64,000 nucleotides of DNA, from assembly GCA_022559845.1 (NCBI GenBank), contig CM040120.1, positions 162,608,334 through 162,672,333 of the forward strand, read 5' to 3'. Each line of letters opens with the position of its first letter. Position 1 is the first letter of the stretch. Below are positions 22,293 to 32,659 of the stretch, piece by piece. The stretch comes from Amorphophallus konjac (lineage: Eukaryota > Streptophyta > Magnoliopsida > Alismatales > Araceae). The notes beneath the pieces were generated by a model. The model did no database searches. It saw nothing but the letters and a program-made list of their open reading frames with translations, and had not been told where the DNA came from. The translations under genes were made by a program, and so were the position numbers.

Positions 22293-23607
22293 AGAATCGG
22301 ATCATGCAAGCATGCAAGATAACAGTATTCAATATTATCATTTATTATTTGTTTGATCATTTATTTATAACTTCGAGAGAGATTTCGGCACCACCACCCT
22401 ACTCCAAGGGGCATAAGGGCCTTTTCATTTTGAAGTTGTGCATCACGTTACGGTGCACACACATGGACCCATGAGGTGGGCCGAGTGTGACCGTATTCGA
22501 GCAAGTTCATAGATTATCGGGACAATGTATGCCGGGGCACGACAAATTTGATATTTGAGAAGAGAGGAAATGCGGTTGAAACTCGATCGAAACAAATCAA
22601 ATTCAATGAGTTATCGGCTCGGGACAAGGTCATGCTTTGGCTAAAACGGGAGTGAGTCCCGAGAACCAAGCACGATCCGTCGGAGCGGCATTAATATCCC
22701 ATACCCGAGGGTCAAGGAAGGTGAGGGCACCGGAGCAGACATGGCCGTTATTCTTCATTTATTTCTGTTATTATTTTTGATGCATAAATGCCTTTATTCT
22801 CATTTTTTTATTTATGCCATCCCTTTTCATTACTCATTTGTTATTTGTTCAATATTTGTTTGTTTTATATTTTCCTTATATCAGATGTATGCACCTTTTA
22901 ATTTCTTTTATTGGTATTTATTTGACAATTAATCATTTATTCACCCTTTATTTGTATTGTTTATTTACCATTTTTTATTCTTTTAATTGTCATTTTATTA
23001 TTCATTATCTATTTATTATGTTTTCTTTTTTTTCTTACTTTTATTATTATTATTATTTTTATATCTTTTCATTCATTATTTATTATTTATTCATCTATTT
23101 TTTGTTTGTTTTATTTTGTTTTAGTCATTTTTGTTTCTCCATTTTAAATGAGAGTATCATGTTTATTTTATTATTTGTTTATTTGTATTATTATTGTTGT
23201 TTTATTTTATTTTATTAATAGTTCGGCAGTTAGTCTGTATGTCTGACAAAAATCCGGCAGCATCTCCCCTTGATCTTGGACTATGTCAAGTGGGAAGATA
23301 GGACATTCATCCACGGAGTGCCAAGACGAAAACCAAAAGAAGATGGGCATATAGCCCAGAATTCGAAGAGATGAGAGCATAATAGATTGATGTCCACCAT
23401 TGTGGCATTCGATTAATATCCTCTTAAGGAACCGCCGGAGAACATGCAGTGGTAGAACTCCGTAGGTCAATAGGGTTAAAAGAACATCATCTGTGACTCA
23501 ACACAATGTAGGGGTGCAACCCCGTTAATCTGGCTCCCATAGCTTTGAGTGAAGCCCCTGGTCTCTTCTTCTTACAGTAGGGTGGAAGTTTATAAGGGAT
23601 TCAGTGA

Positions 23608-23840
23608 GAATCGGCGCGGGTTAGTCTCGGCATAAGGCTCTCGGCGCGCGTGATCTCAGCACGAAGCTACCGACGCGCGGGATGTCTTTGGCACGAATGG
23701 GTATCGGCGTGAGGGATGGTTTTTTTGGCGTGAATAGGCATCGGCACAGGGCTCTCAGCGCGTTTTCAGATCTCGACGCGAGAGTATACGCGTCGAGAGG
23801 AAATGGGTGCGCCGAGAGATTTCTGCGCCGAGGGGATTTC
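23608..23840. repeat. Cluster of GC-rich TCGGCGCG words in G LTR
   Basis: At least eight variants of (C)TCGGCGCG, CTCGACGCGAG and TCGGCACG occur within 230 bases, in an otherwise AT-rich LTR. The right LTR has the matching cluster at about 37230-37460. Some are palindromic (CTCGACGCGAG). Confidence 0.6.
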
Positions 23841-25187
23841 CTGATGGGTTCAAGGCTTGTTCTCGGAGGTTTTTAGGGGGTTTGAGGCTTGATCGAGGGG
23901 ATTTTCAAGGGTTTGTTCTTGGGGGTTTTCAGGGGTTTGAGGTTTAGGCAAGTTTTTTAGGAGTTCTGGCAGGGCTGATTTGTGAACCATTAAGGGACTT
24001 ATTCACCCACAAAGAGATCTGAGGGGAGGCTGTGGAACATCGGCAGGTAACTGTGAAACGGAGACATGACATTTCCCCCGTTTTAGAATGAATAGAAGCC
24101 ATGTGATAGTCTATCACAGGCCTCTGTAACATGTTAGGGGTTGACCGATCGGGTCAAAACCTTCGAGCGGAATAAAAATCATGATGAGGAACTTTATAAC
24201 TTCAATAGAGTCTATGTTCGGCACGGTGGACTGCTAGCCAGGGAAGTAACTCTGCGCATTCGAGAAACAGAAAATAACAGTCGAGAGAATAACACCACAG
24301 CAGTAAAGGTATACACAGATTGCATTTTTTCAATGTCATTACAGCATGCCCTTGAGGCAAATCATTACACGGATCATTCATGAATCATGGGCGAACAAGT
24401 CCCAGAGGAGAAAACTTCAAAGGAAAACATAAAATGAATGATAGACAAAGGGGAGGGGGAACTGTAGCCCCATCGGGGCAATGATCGACGGACTCCCACC
24501 TTGAACAGAGTAGCAGGGATGATCACTCCGGATCCCTTTTTCTCAGCAACTTCTACCTTCTGGCTCGGAAGGCTCTCTTCAGTAGACTCACTTTCTCTCT
24601 TCACTGGTGGCCCTGTCTCCTTCTGTTCTCCCTTTTCTTTCGAAGACTTGGGTTATATATATAGAGGGTGAACCATGCTTCCATCGGCGCAAGTTTCCCT
24701 GCGCGCCCCAATGCAATCGACGCAGCTTTTTACGTGTCGATTTCATTTGGTGCGACCTTCCAGACGTGCCCTGATGCTATCGGTGCAACTTTTTACGTGC
24801 CGATTTCATCGTGCCGGTTTCATCGTGCCGGTTCTCTTCGTGCCAGTTTCATTTCATAGCATCCTTTGGCCCATTTTTTTTTTTTGTTTAGGACCATTTG
24901 TGCTCATTTCTCATTTTGTGGGGGTTGACCCATCGGCTGGTCTGTCTTGCTATCCAAGCTTCTATCTTGTTCGTTAGGGGGATGGTCTTGAGCATTTTCT
25001 GAGCTCTTGAGTCTTGTTTTAGCGGTTGTCCATTGGAGCCGGGCATCTTTTCTTTTCTTATCTTCTTCTTTATTCCTGAAAATAAGATATAGCAGAAATA
25101 AGGCATTTTAACAGAAATAAAATATTGTAGTCTTATTATTATTATTTCATCATTGTTGTTATTGTTATTACTTTTAATGTGTCAACA

Positions 25188-25201
25188 AATGCCCCCCACC
25201 C
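25188..25201 (-). other. Element G polypurine tract
   Basis: The minus strand reads GGGTGGGGGGCATT directly before the LTR start TGTTGACAC, the expected place for plus-strand priming. Confidence 0.7.
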
Positions 25202-25649
25202 GTAGGTGGTGCGAATGAGGGACGAGTGAGTGAGACCTGCAGGTGTAGAACTATCTGAGACTTTTTTTTCTTTAATTCATGTAAGCATGCAGACATACAT
25301 TGATCGCACGCATGAGCTAAATGTATATAGCATGGTTCCCCTATATTAGGGATAGGATATGGACAACACCCATGATTCACAGACCGAGTGCGGCTCATGG
25401 AGCGTAGCTAAGAGAGATGTGCATGCGTAAAGGGGACGCCACGTAGAACATATGCATAGCATAAACCACAATCCACACCCATGACTATTCCTCCATAGCG
25501 TGAAAGTGTAATCATATGGGTCGTGAACCCTAGTCATAGGGACATGCAGATGTTCTGAGTAACACTGGTGGATTACTTTATCGCCTACACATACATTCGG
25601 GGCTTTCAAATTTTGGTATCTTCGCACAACCTCCTTGTTTATTTCTTAA

Positions 25650-25895
25650 TTTTGGATTTCACCGTTTGGCGCGAGTTTCCTCATGTGTCTCAATGGGGAT
25701 TCCCGGCTACTAGGATTTGTCCTTTATTATGATACTATTGTGGATTTCACCGTTTGACGCGAGTTTCTTCATGTGTCTCAATGTGGATTCCCGGCTACTA
25801 GGATTAATCCTTATTTTAATTGCGGAGTTTGCCGCACCATATTCACGCGAGTCTCCTCATTTGTTTTAGTGGAGATTTCCGGCTACTTGGATTCA
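25650..25895 (+). repeat. Threefold tandem repeat (ACGCGAG...CCGGCTACTAGG)
   Basis: Three units of about 80 bases each contain GCGAGT, CTCATGTGTCTCAATG and CCCGGCTACTAGG (25658, 25745 and 25835), the third more diverged. Two diverged units also occur in Sirevirus S2 (58790-58942). Confidence 0.8.
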
Positions 25896-26664
25896 CATTC
25901 CACTTATCATTATCATCATTTTTTTCTTTCTCTTTTTTTTAAGGGGGTAGGCAGCTTTTTCCTCACGGTCACCCTTTACGCGAGTGTAGAGATTTTAGCA
26001 TCCATGAAGTGTTAAGAAGAATTTATGACGTCCCTATGGCTAAGGACCATTACTCATATTTTACATAAAGTGTGGGAGTTTCGTCGAGGGCGTATCTTGC
26101 TAGTTGTGCTAGCAATATAGCTACGTCTCTTCCCCTTGACGAATGCACTTACCGAGAATCGACTTTTCATCCTTTAGCGTATGTCGTGGTGCACACATGC
26201 CTAGAATCGGGCAACTTTATTTAGGAAGGGAGTGTGGTCTTAGAAATTTGAAGGGGGCGTGTTAATACAATATTACAGGCAAACATGCGAGTGAAGCAAG
26301 TAGGCATGCAAATCATATCATTTTTCTCTATCTTTTTGTCTCTCTTTTTGTCTCTTTCTTTGTTCTCTTTCTTTTCCTCTTTCTTTCTCTTCTTTTTTTC
26401 TTTTCTTTTTTTTCTTCTTCCTTCTTTTTTTTCCTTCTTCTTTTCTCATCTTCTTTGCCTTTTTTCTTCTTTTTTTATAGGGTTCAGTAGGCACATCCGC
26501 AGGTCGACTCTCTCTTACAGGTGGGTGACTGATGCCACAGTGATGGAGAGAATGTGTCACATGTTGTGACGAATCACTGGGGGATCAAGGGTTGGTGTGG
26601 AACCAAGGGGGTCTTTTTGTTTATTAGTTTGAACAACGATTCTGGGGCAAGGGTAAGATGTTTG

Positions 26665-27525
26665 TTGGCTTAGACTGAAGGTCATGATGCCAAGGGGGGG
26701 ATACTTAACAACTTAGACATAAAGTCATGATGCTGTACAACTTGGCTTAGGCGGAAGGCCATGACGCCAAGGCAGAATATTTAACGGCTTAGATGTAAAG
26801 TCATGACGCCGTATGACTTGGCTTAGACGTATGGTCATGATGCCAATGTAGAATTTTTACCGACTTAGGTGGAAAGACATGATGCCGGATAACTTGGCTT
26901 AGGCGGAAGGCCATGACGCCGTACAGCTTGGCTTAGGTGGAAGGCCATGACGCCAAGGTAGAATATTTAACGGCTTAGACGTAAAGTCCTGACGACGTAT
27001 GACTTGGCTTAGACGTATGGTCATGACGCCAAGATAGAATATTTAACGGCTTAGATGTAAAGTCATGACGCCGTATGACTTGGCTTAGACGTATGGTCAT
27101 GACGCCAAGATAGAATTTTTACCAGCTTAGACAGAAAGTCATGACGCCGGATAAGTTGGCTTAGGCGGAAGGCCATGACGCCAAGGCAGAATATTTAACG
27201 GCATAGACGTAAGGTCATGATGTCGTATAACTTGACTTAGACGTATGGTCATGACGCCAAGGTAAAATTTTTAACCGGCTTAGGCGGAGAGCCATGACGC
27301 CGGACAGCTTGGCTTAGGCGGAAGGCCATGACGCCGTACAGCTTGGCTTAGGCGGAACGCCATGACGCCAAGGCAGAATATTTAACGGCTTAGACGTATA
27401 GTCATGACGCCGTACAGCTTGGCTTAGGTGGAAGGCCATGACGCCAAGATAGAATGTTGACTTGCTTAGGCATAGGGCCATGACGCCGAATAACTTGGCT
27501 TAGCCGGAAGGCCATAACGCCAAGA
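26665..27525. repeat. Hairpin satellite array 1 in element G (23 units)
   Basis: Units share the core CTTAGrCG...CATGACGCC and alternate between two classes. One is bounded by CTTGGC and GCCAAG, the other by ACGGC and GCCGT or by CCGGC and GCCGG. Two units plus linkers make about 76 bp (for example 27003 to 27079). The bounding words pair with each other within each unit. Confidence 0.88.
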
Positions 27526-27539
27526 GTAAAAAATGTATT

Positions 27540-28700
27540 TTATTATTTGGTCGAACAAAATGGTTCGAACCGAATGTCAAGGGTTTTTTTGTTACGAGGT
27601 CAGACGGAAGGTCTGAACCAAAGGTAGAAGGGTCTTTTCATTGTATGGTCGGAAAGGTAATTTTTGCTTGACTTGCTTGACGAAAGGTCTGAGCCAGAGG
27701 TAGAAGATGGGTTTCTTTTTTTGTATGGTCGGAAGGTCCGAGCTAAAGGTGAAATGTTCTTTTTTTGTTGACTGACTGGACGAAAGGTCCGAGCCAGAGG
27801 TGAAATGTTTTTTTTTGTTGACTGGCTGGACGAAAGGTCCGAGCCAGACGTAAAAGGGTCTTTTTATTCATTGACCGAACGAAAAGCCCGTACCAAAGAT
27901 GAAATATTGATGTCGTCCTAACGGGATGTCGGAGTCAACAAACCTTGCTTAGACGGTATGTCCAGAATAAGGGTAGAAATAAAACACTGTTGTCGTCTTG
28001 GCGCCATGTTGAAAACGACCAACCTGGAAGAGACAAAGGGTCTGGGCCAGGGCAGAATATGACCGTTGACTTAACAGACTTGCCAAAGTCAACAAACTTG
28101 GCAAAGGCGTGAGGCCATAGTCCAAGGGAGGAATGTAGGATATGGATGCTGACCCAACGTCATGTCGGAGCCAACGAATTTGGCAGAAGCGTGAGGCCTA
28201 AGCGAAGGGTAGAATGCAGAATGGGTGTCGACTCGACGTCCTGTCAGAGCCAATGAACTTGGCAGAGGCGTGAGGCCTAAGCCAAGGGAAGAATATAAGA
28301 TAGGCGTTGACTCCACGTCATGTCGGAGCCAACGAACTTGGCAGAGACGTGAGGCCTAAGCCAAGGGTAGAATATAGAATGGGTGTCGACTTGACGTCAT
28401 ATCAAAGTCAACGAGCCCCACCCTGATAGAAGGTCTAGGGTGAGGGTAAACCAGATAATAGACGAATGAGAGGCCCAGCCCCAGGGCTAAATATTGATGT
28501 TAATCCGACAAAAAATCGGAGTCAACGAACCTTGTTCAGACAGAAGGTTTGAAACAAGGGTAGAATGTGTAGATGAGGATGTCAGCCTGACGTCATGTCG
28601 AAGTTGACCAACCTGGCGAAGACATGAGGTCTAAGCCAGGATAGAATATGAACGTTGACCCGTGGAGATGTCAGGATGAACAAATCTTGCTCAGAATGAA
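27540..28700. repeat. Related degenerate tandem repeats in element G
   Basis: The units carry GGTCGGAAGGTCCGAGCC-like or CTTGGCAGAGGCG...GCCTAAGCCAAG words. Between 28150 and 28400 a regular unit of about 80 bp (ACGTCATGTCGGAGCC) repeats about four times. They look like diverged offspring of the same hairpin units as array 1. Confidence 0.75.
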
Positions 28701-29345
28701 GGTCTAAGACGAAGTGAAGAAATTTTTTTGTTAGTTTCTTTGTTCGAGTTTCTTAGGATTTTTTTTTGAGCTTGTTGAGCCGTTTGTTTATTCATTTTTT
28801 TTTGTTGGGTCTATTGAGTTTGTTGAGTTTATTTGGTTTATTTTGTTGAGTTTATTGAGGCTTGTTGGATTTTTTTGTTGGTTTTGTTGAGTTTATTAGG
28901 TTTATTAGATTTATTGGTTGAGTTTATTAAGGTTTATTTGGTTTATTGGGTTTATTAATTCATTGAGTTTGATTTTTGATGGGTTTATTGGGTTTGTTGA
29001 ATTTTGTTAATTCAATTGATTTCATTGATTTTATTAAGTTTATTAGGGATATTGAGTGCTTTGGGTTTATTGATTTATTGACTTTATTTGGTTTGATTTT
29101 ATTTGTTGAGCCCAGTGGATTGATTAGTTTTAGTATTAATTTTTTTAGTTTCTCCTTTTTTCCTCTTTTTTTTAATTTTTTTTCTTATTGATGATGATTA
29201 TTTTTATTGATCATTGAGTCTATTGGATTTTTTTTACTTTTTTATTATTTTTATTTATTTTATTTTTCTATTTGTTTATTATTATTTTTTAGATGATCAT
29301 TTTCATTTCATCGTTCTTTTTCCATTCTTCCATTTCATTTTTGTG

Positions 29346-29380
<35 letters not shown>

Positions 29381-29492
29381 CATTTTTAGTCTCCTAGTGC
29401 AGACTCACTTGCGATGTAGGGCATTTTGTTTGGTGGGACTATTGATGAATTTGATCACTTATTGCACCTGTAGGGTTTGGGGTAATTTTGGA

Positions 29493-29857
29493 ACTCGGCA
29501 AGGGCGGAGTGCCTCATGCCAAGGGGAAAGATTTTTTTTTTTTGAACTTGGCCTAGTGGGGCAAAAGGTGATTTATAGAGCTCGGCAAGGGCGGAGTACC
29601 CATACCAAAGAAAAGATTTTATAGGCCCGGACCGGTGGGACGAAGGATAATTTTAGCTTGGCTAGGGCGGAGTGCCTCAAGCCAATGAAAAGGGCTTTAT
29701 GGTCACAGCCCGGCAGGACTGGTGGGACAGAGGATAATTTTTAGATTGGCTAGGGCGGAGTGCCTCAGGTCAATGAGAAAAGGCTTTATGGACGCAGCCT
29801 GGCGAGATAGAAGGAAATTTTTAGAGCTCGACAAGGGCGGAGTGCCTCATGTCAAGG
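29493..29857. repeat. Hairpin array 2 in element G (five units)
   Basis: The core AGGGCGGAGTGCCTCA occurs at 29493, 29581, 29657, 29744 and 29827. The units are 76-88 bp apart and bounded by pairing words such as TTGGC/GCCAA or CGAC/GTCA. Confidence 0.8.
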
Positions 29858-30649
29858 AAAAGGTTTTATGAGCCCACGTTGGACAAGAAGTCCGAAACAG
29901 CGACGGTGGGAGAGCCCCGTCGGACAAATGTGACATTTATTGGCGTATTTGAGTGATTGCCAGTTGAACGCCAAAGGGCAATGAGAATGCATTGGCCGGA
30001 GCCCAGGACCCATACTAAGGGTAGAGGGTCAATCCCGGTGGGACAAATGGGTAATTTCACCATAGGATGGGAAGACGGCAAGGCACCATGCACGAAGTCC
30101 TCCCGGTCTCCATAAATGGGACGGACATTTTATTCTCCCTCCTTGCATCAGGATTCGTCCCCCCCCCCTTTTTTTCTTTTTTTTTCTCTTTCTTTCTTCT
30201 TCTTTTTTTTCTCTCTTTTTTTAGCTGCCAACTTGAGTGGCCCTAATAATGAAGTGCCGTGCGGGTGTATCACCCTTCATTGATTTTTTCTTTCTTTTTT
30301 GAATTGACCAAGGTGGGGGTGTAGGAGAGCGCTCACCTCCTCAGGGAGGGGATGAGTAGTTTGCTCCACCACTTAAATCCCACGATGGTAGTTTTATCTA
30401 GTACAAACCAGGATATAAAGGGAGTGTCCATTCCCTCAACAGATATGGCCATCAAGATCTTTTCATCTCTTCTTTTTTTATTAGTGCCTTCCCCCAGAAC
30501 ATGCTCTTTTTTCCCTTCTTCTTCTTTTTTTTTCTTCTCTTCTTCTTCTTCTTCTTTTTTTTCTCTTTTTTTTGTAAATATCTATACTCAAGCTACGGGA
30601 TGATGCTTAGATGTTGGCTTTAGCCAAGTTTGTGAGGGACAACAGAGGA

Positions 30650-32653
30650 AGAGATGCCGCGTGGGGCTGCTTGCCTGAAGACGGGCATTTGGTGTGGGCG
30701 TGGCAGATCCACCTTGTATTCGCCCATTTGTAATTCACCTTTTTTGATCAGGCCTTTGATGATGTCCTAGAACACATAGCAATCCTCGATAGGATGTCCC
30801 GCTACCTGGTGATAAGGACAGAAGCGTGGATTATCTTTTCTTGTGGAGTTGCCTGGTCTCTTCGGCTCCGGAAGCACCACTTTGCCGCATTCTAGCGCCC
30901 ACTCAAAGAGAGTCGAGGTCTTATCTTTTGGGAATGAATAGGGCTTCATCATTTTACCCCTTAACGAGGACCCTTGTGTTTTCGGCTTGGCGGAAGCAAG
31001 GTTAGCTGCCTCTCTTGTTTTTTTCTTTTGCTGTTTGAAAACTTCAATATTTGAGGTGTAACCTTCTTCTTGTGCTGGTTGTTTGCTGGCTGGCTTATTC
31101 TTTTGACCTGAGCTTGTGGAGGCTGGGCAAATCCTTGCAAGGACTGCTTCGGCTTCAGCTGCGATGTCACTTAAACATTCGAAGGTCGTGACTTCAAAGT
31201 CAATGACCCATCGTAGAATTTCCATCTTCAGATTCTCTTTGCAGATTTGGACAGACTCCTTGTAACTTGGCGGGTGCCTACATCTTTCACGAAGGCTCCT
31301 TCATCTGCTTATGTAGTCCTTGATGGACTCATTATCATTTTGTTTGGCCACTTGTAATTCGGCCTCAATGACTTCTTCTTCAGCCGTCTTTGTATTTATT
31401 GTTTGTCCCGCCTTTGACTTGTCTCTTGTGGCTAGACCTGCTGATCTCGGGTGTAGGGCAGTTGGCTGCATATGCGGCCTCATCGACATCATTATCGGAG
31501 ATGCTTTAGTTGCCCCTTGACTTACGCAGGAGACTGTGGGTTGGAATGGCTGATTGAGGATGCCCCCTGAATGATCATGTACTGTTCGGGGCATCATTGG
31601 CCGCGTTGAAGCTTCAGATGCACTAGCACTATCTTGGGGTATCTCATATAGATGCATTGTCAATTGTGGCATAGATGGCTTTATGTTCATTTCATTCAGC
31701 TGCCTTTGTAGCATTTCAATCTCTTGCTGCTTCTGGTGTAGTAGTGCCATTATGGCAGGGTCTTGTAAGAAGGGACCGAGAGTGCTACTGCCCCCCGCCT
31801 CTGATTTGTGCAAGATGAATTTTCTCCCGCCATCGTTGCCAGCTGTCGATAGCTCCTTTGGGACAGACTCCCTTTGTTCTATGCCTTTGGGTGGAGGAGG
31901 AATATGACATTGAGCCTTCTTATTAGCTGGTGAGTGTTGCTTTGGAATCCTCCCAGACCTGGAAGATGGGTGAGAGGCAGAAGCTTTAGCTGGAGCTGCT
32001 TCCTTTGGCACAAAGCAAATTTATTCATCTTCTTCATTAGCAGTTTGTGCCCCACTGAAGGATGCTGACAATGTGTTGCAGGAAAGGGCAATATATTTTA
32101 TTTCAGCCTTTGCATTCTTCTTTTTCTTCATGGTCGACCACTGCCCCCATAGTGGGCTATTCGATGCATTCAGCTCTTCTACTTTTCCTTCAGTTCTTTT
32201 TATTAGTCGGCGGGACTCATTGCATCTTTGAGGGGCATGCTTCTTGAGCTGCACAGGCTGGTTCCTTGGCTGCTCATGGTTATCTGGCCCACTCGTAATG
32301 GCTTGTAGCCGTTCTATGGCTGAGTTGGCTTCTTCATATGCCCACGATGGGGTTTGTTTCTTCTTACTATCCGTTAGCCTTTTAATGATTGCTGGTGAGG
32401 TTGTTTGATGGCAGATAGAAGCTGTAGGGAGTGGAGTGGGTCGGGCCACTACTCCATAAACCCAGACCTCTGGAGGCAAACAAGGTACCAGTCTAGTTTT
32501 CTTCCTTGTTGGCATTGCTTGCCAGTTTCTTTGCTCTTTTTCATGTTTCAACACATTATCTTCATAGGTGTGTCGGCTATAAGCCTCTGGCACCTCTTCA
32601 AGCAGCTGTTGACATATAGATATCATATTGACTGAGGCCCTCGGCACAGGCAT
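30650..32653 (-). pseudogene. Element G second gag module (partial)
   Basis: This is a downstream, incomplete copy of the gag module at 32660-35495. It has a basic N-terminal region, a short coiled coil (QKQQEIEMLQRQLNEM), then the second half of the capsid domain (ESIKDYISR; ICPAST after the helix around MEILRWVIDFEV). A C-terminal block reads SFPKDKTSTLFEWAL with the zinc-knuckle-like FCPYHQVAGHPIEDC. The capsid's first half (the KLPKFDKFSGQ...FEWYSSL region of copy 1) is missing. Several frames are used, so it is decayed or was never a single frame. The same domain order as copy 1 supports tandem duplication. Confidence 0.75.
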
Positions 32654-32659
32654 TTCATG

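Larger units (their letters stand above)
21876..25187 (-). repeat. Element G 3' LTR (left copy, 3312 bp)
   Basis: The plus-strand ends are TGTGGGAATGGG and GTGTCAACA, so the minus-strand LTR starts TGTTGACAC. It contains the TTGGTA/TACCA module (22188-22292), a T-rich stretch (22750-23215), a cluster of CTCGGCGCG-like words (23608-23840) and a TATA box on the minus strand (24650-24664). A hand comparison of the first 260 bases with the right copy shows about 15-20 differences, so the insertion is not recent. Confidence 0.92.
25188..30649 (-). other. Element G non-coding 3' interior (5.5 kb)
   Basis: No protein domain is found on either strand. From left to right the stretch holds the PPT, a threefold repeat (25650-25895), a pyrimidine tract (26318-26490), hairpin satellite array 1 (26665-27525), a related array (27540-28700), a GTTT/ATTT-rich low-complexity stretch (28730-29400, with an (ATT)n run at about 29347-29380), hairpin array 2 (29493-29857), and pyrimidine tracts (30160-30230, 30500-30570). 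In the element's RNA the tracts would be purine-rich. Confidence 0.75.

Noticed and set aside
22741..23218. Hydrophobic open frames resembling membrane proteins in the G LTR; also 28976-29624 and 36310-36600
   Set aside because: Phe/Tyr/Ile-rich peptides from T-rich low-complexity DNA, with no conserved pattern; the same stretch in the other LTR is not kept as a frame.
26285..26569. Lys/Arg/Glu-rich or Phe/Ser-rich frames at the pyrimidine tract
   Set aside because: Direct by-product of a CT-rich tract on one strand and GA-rich on the other.
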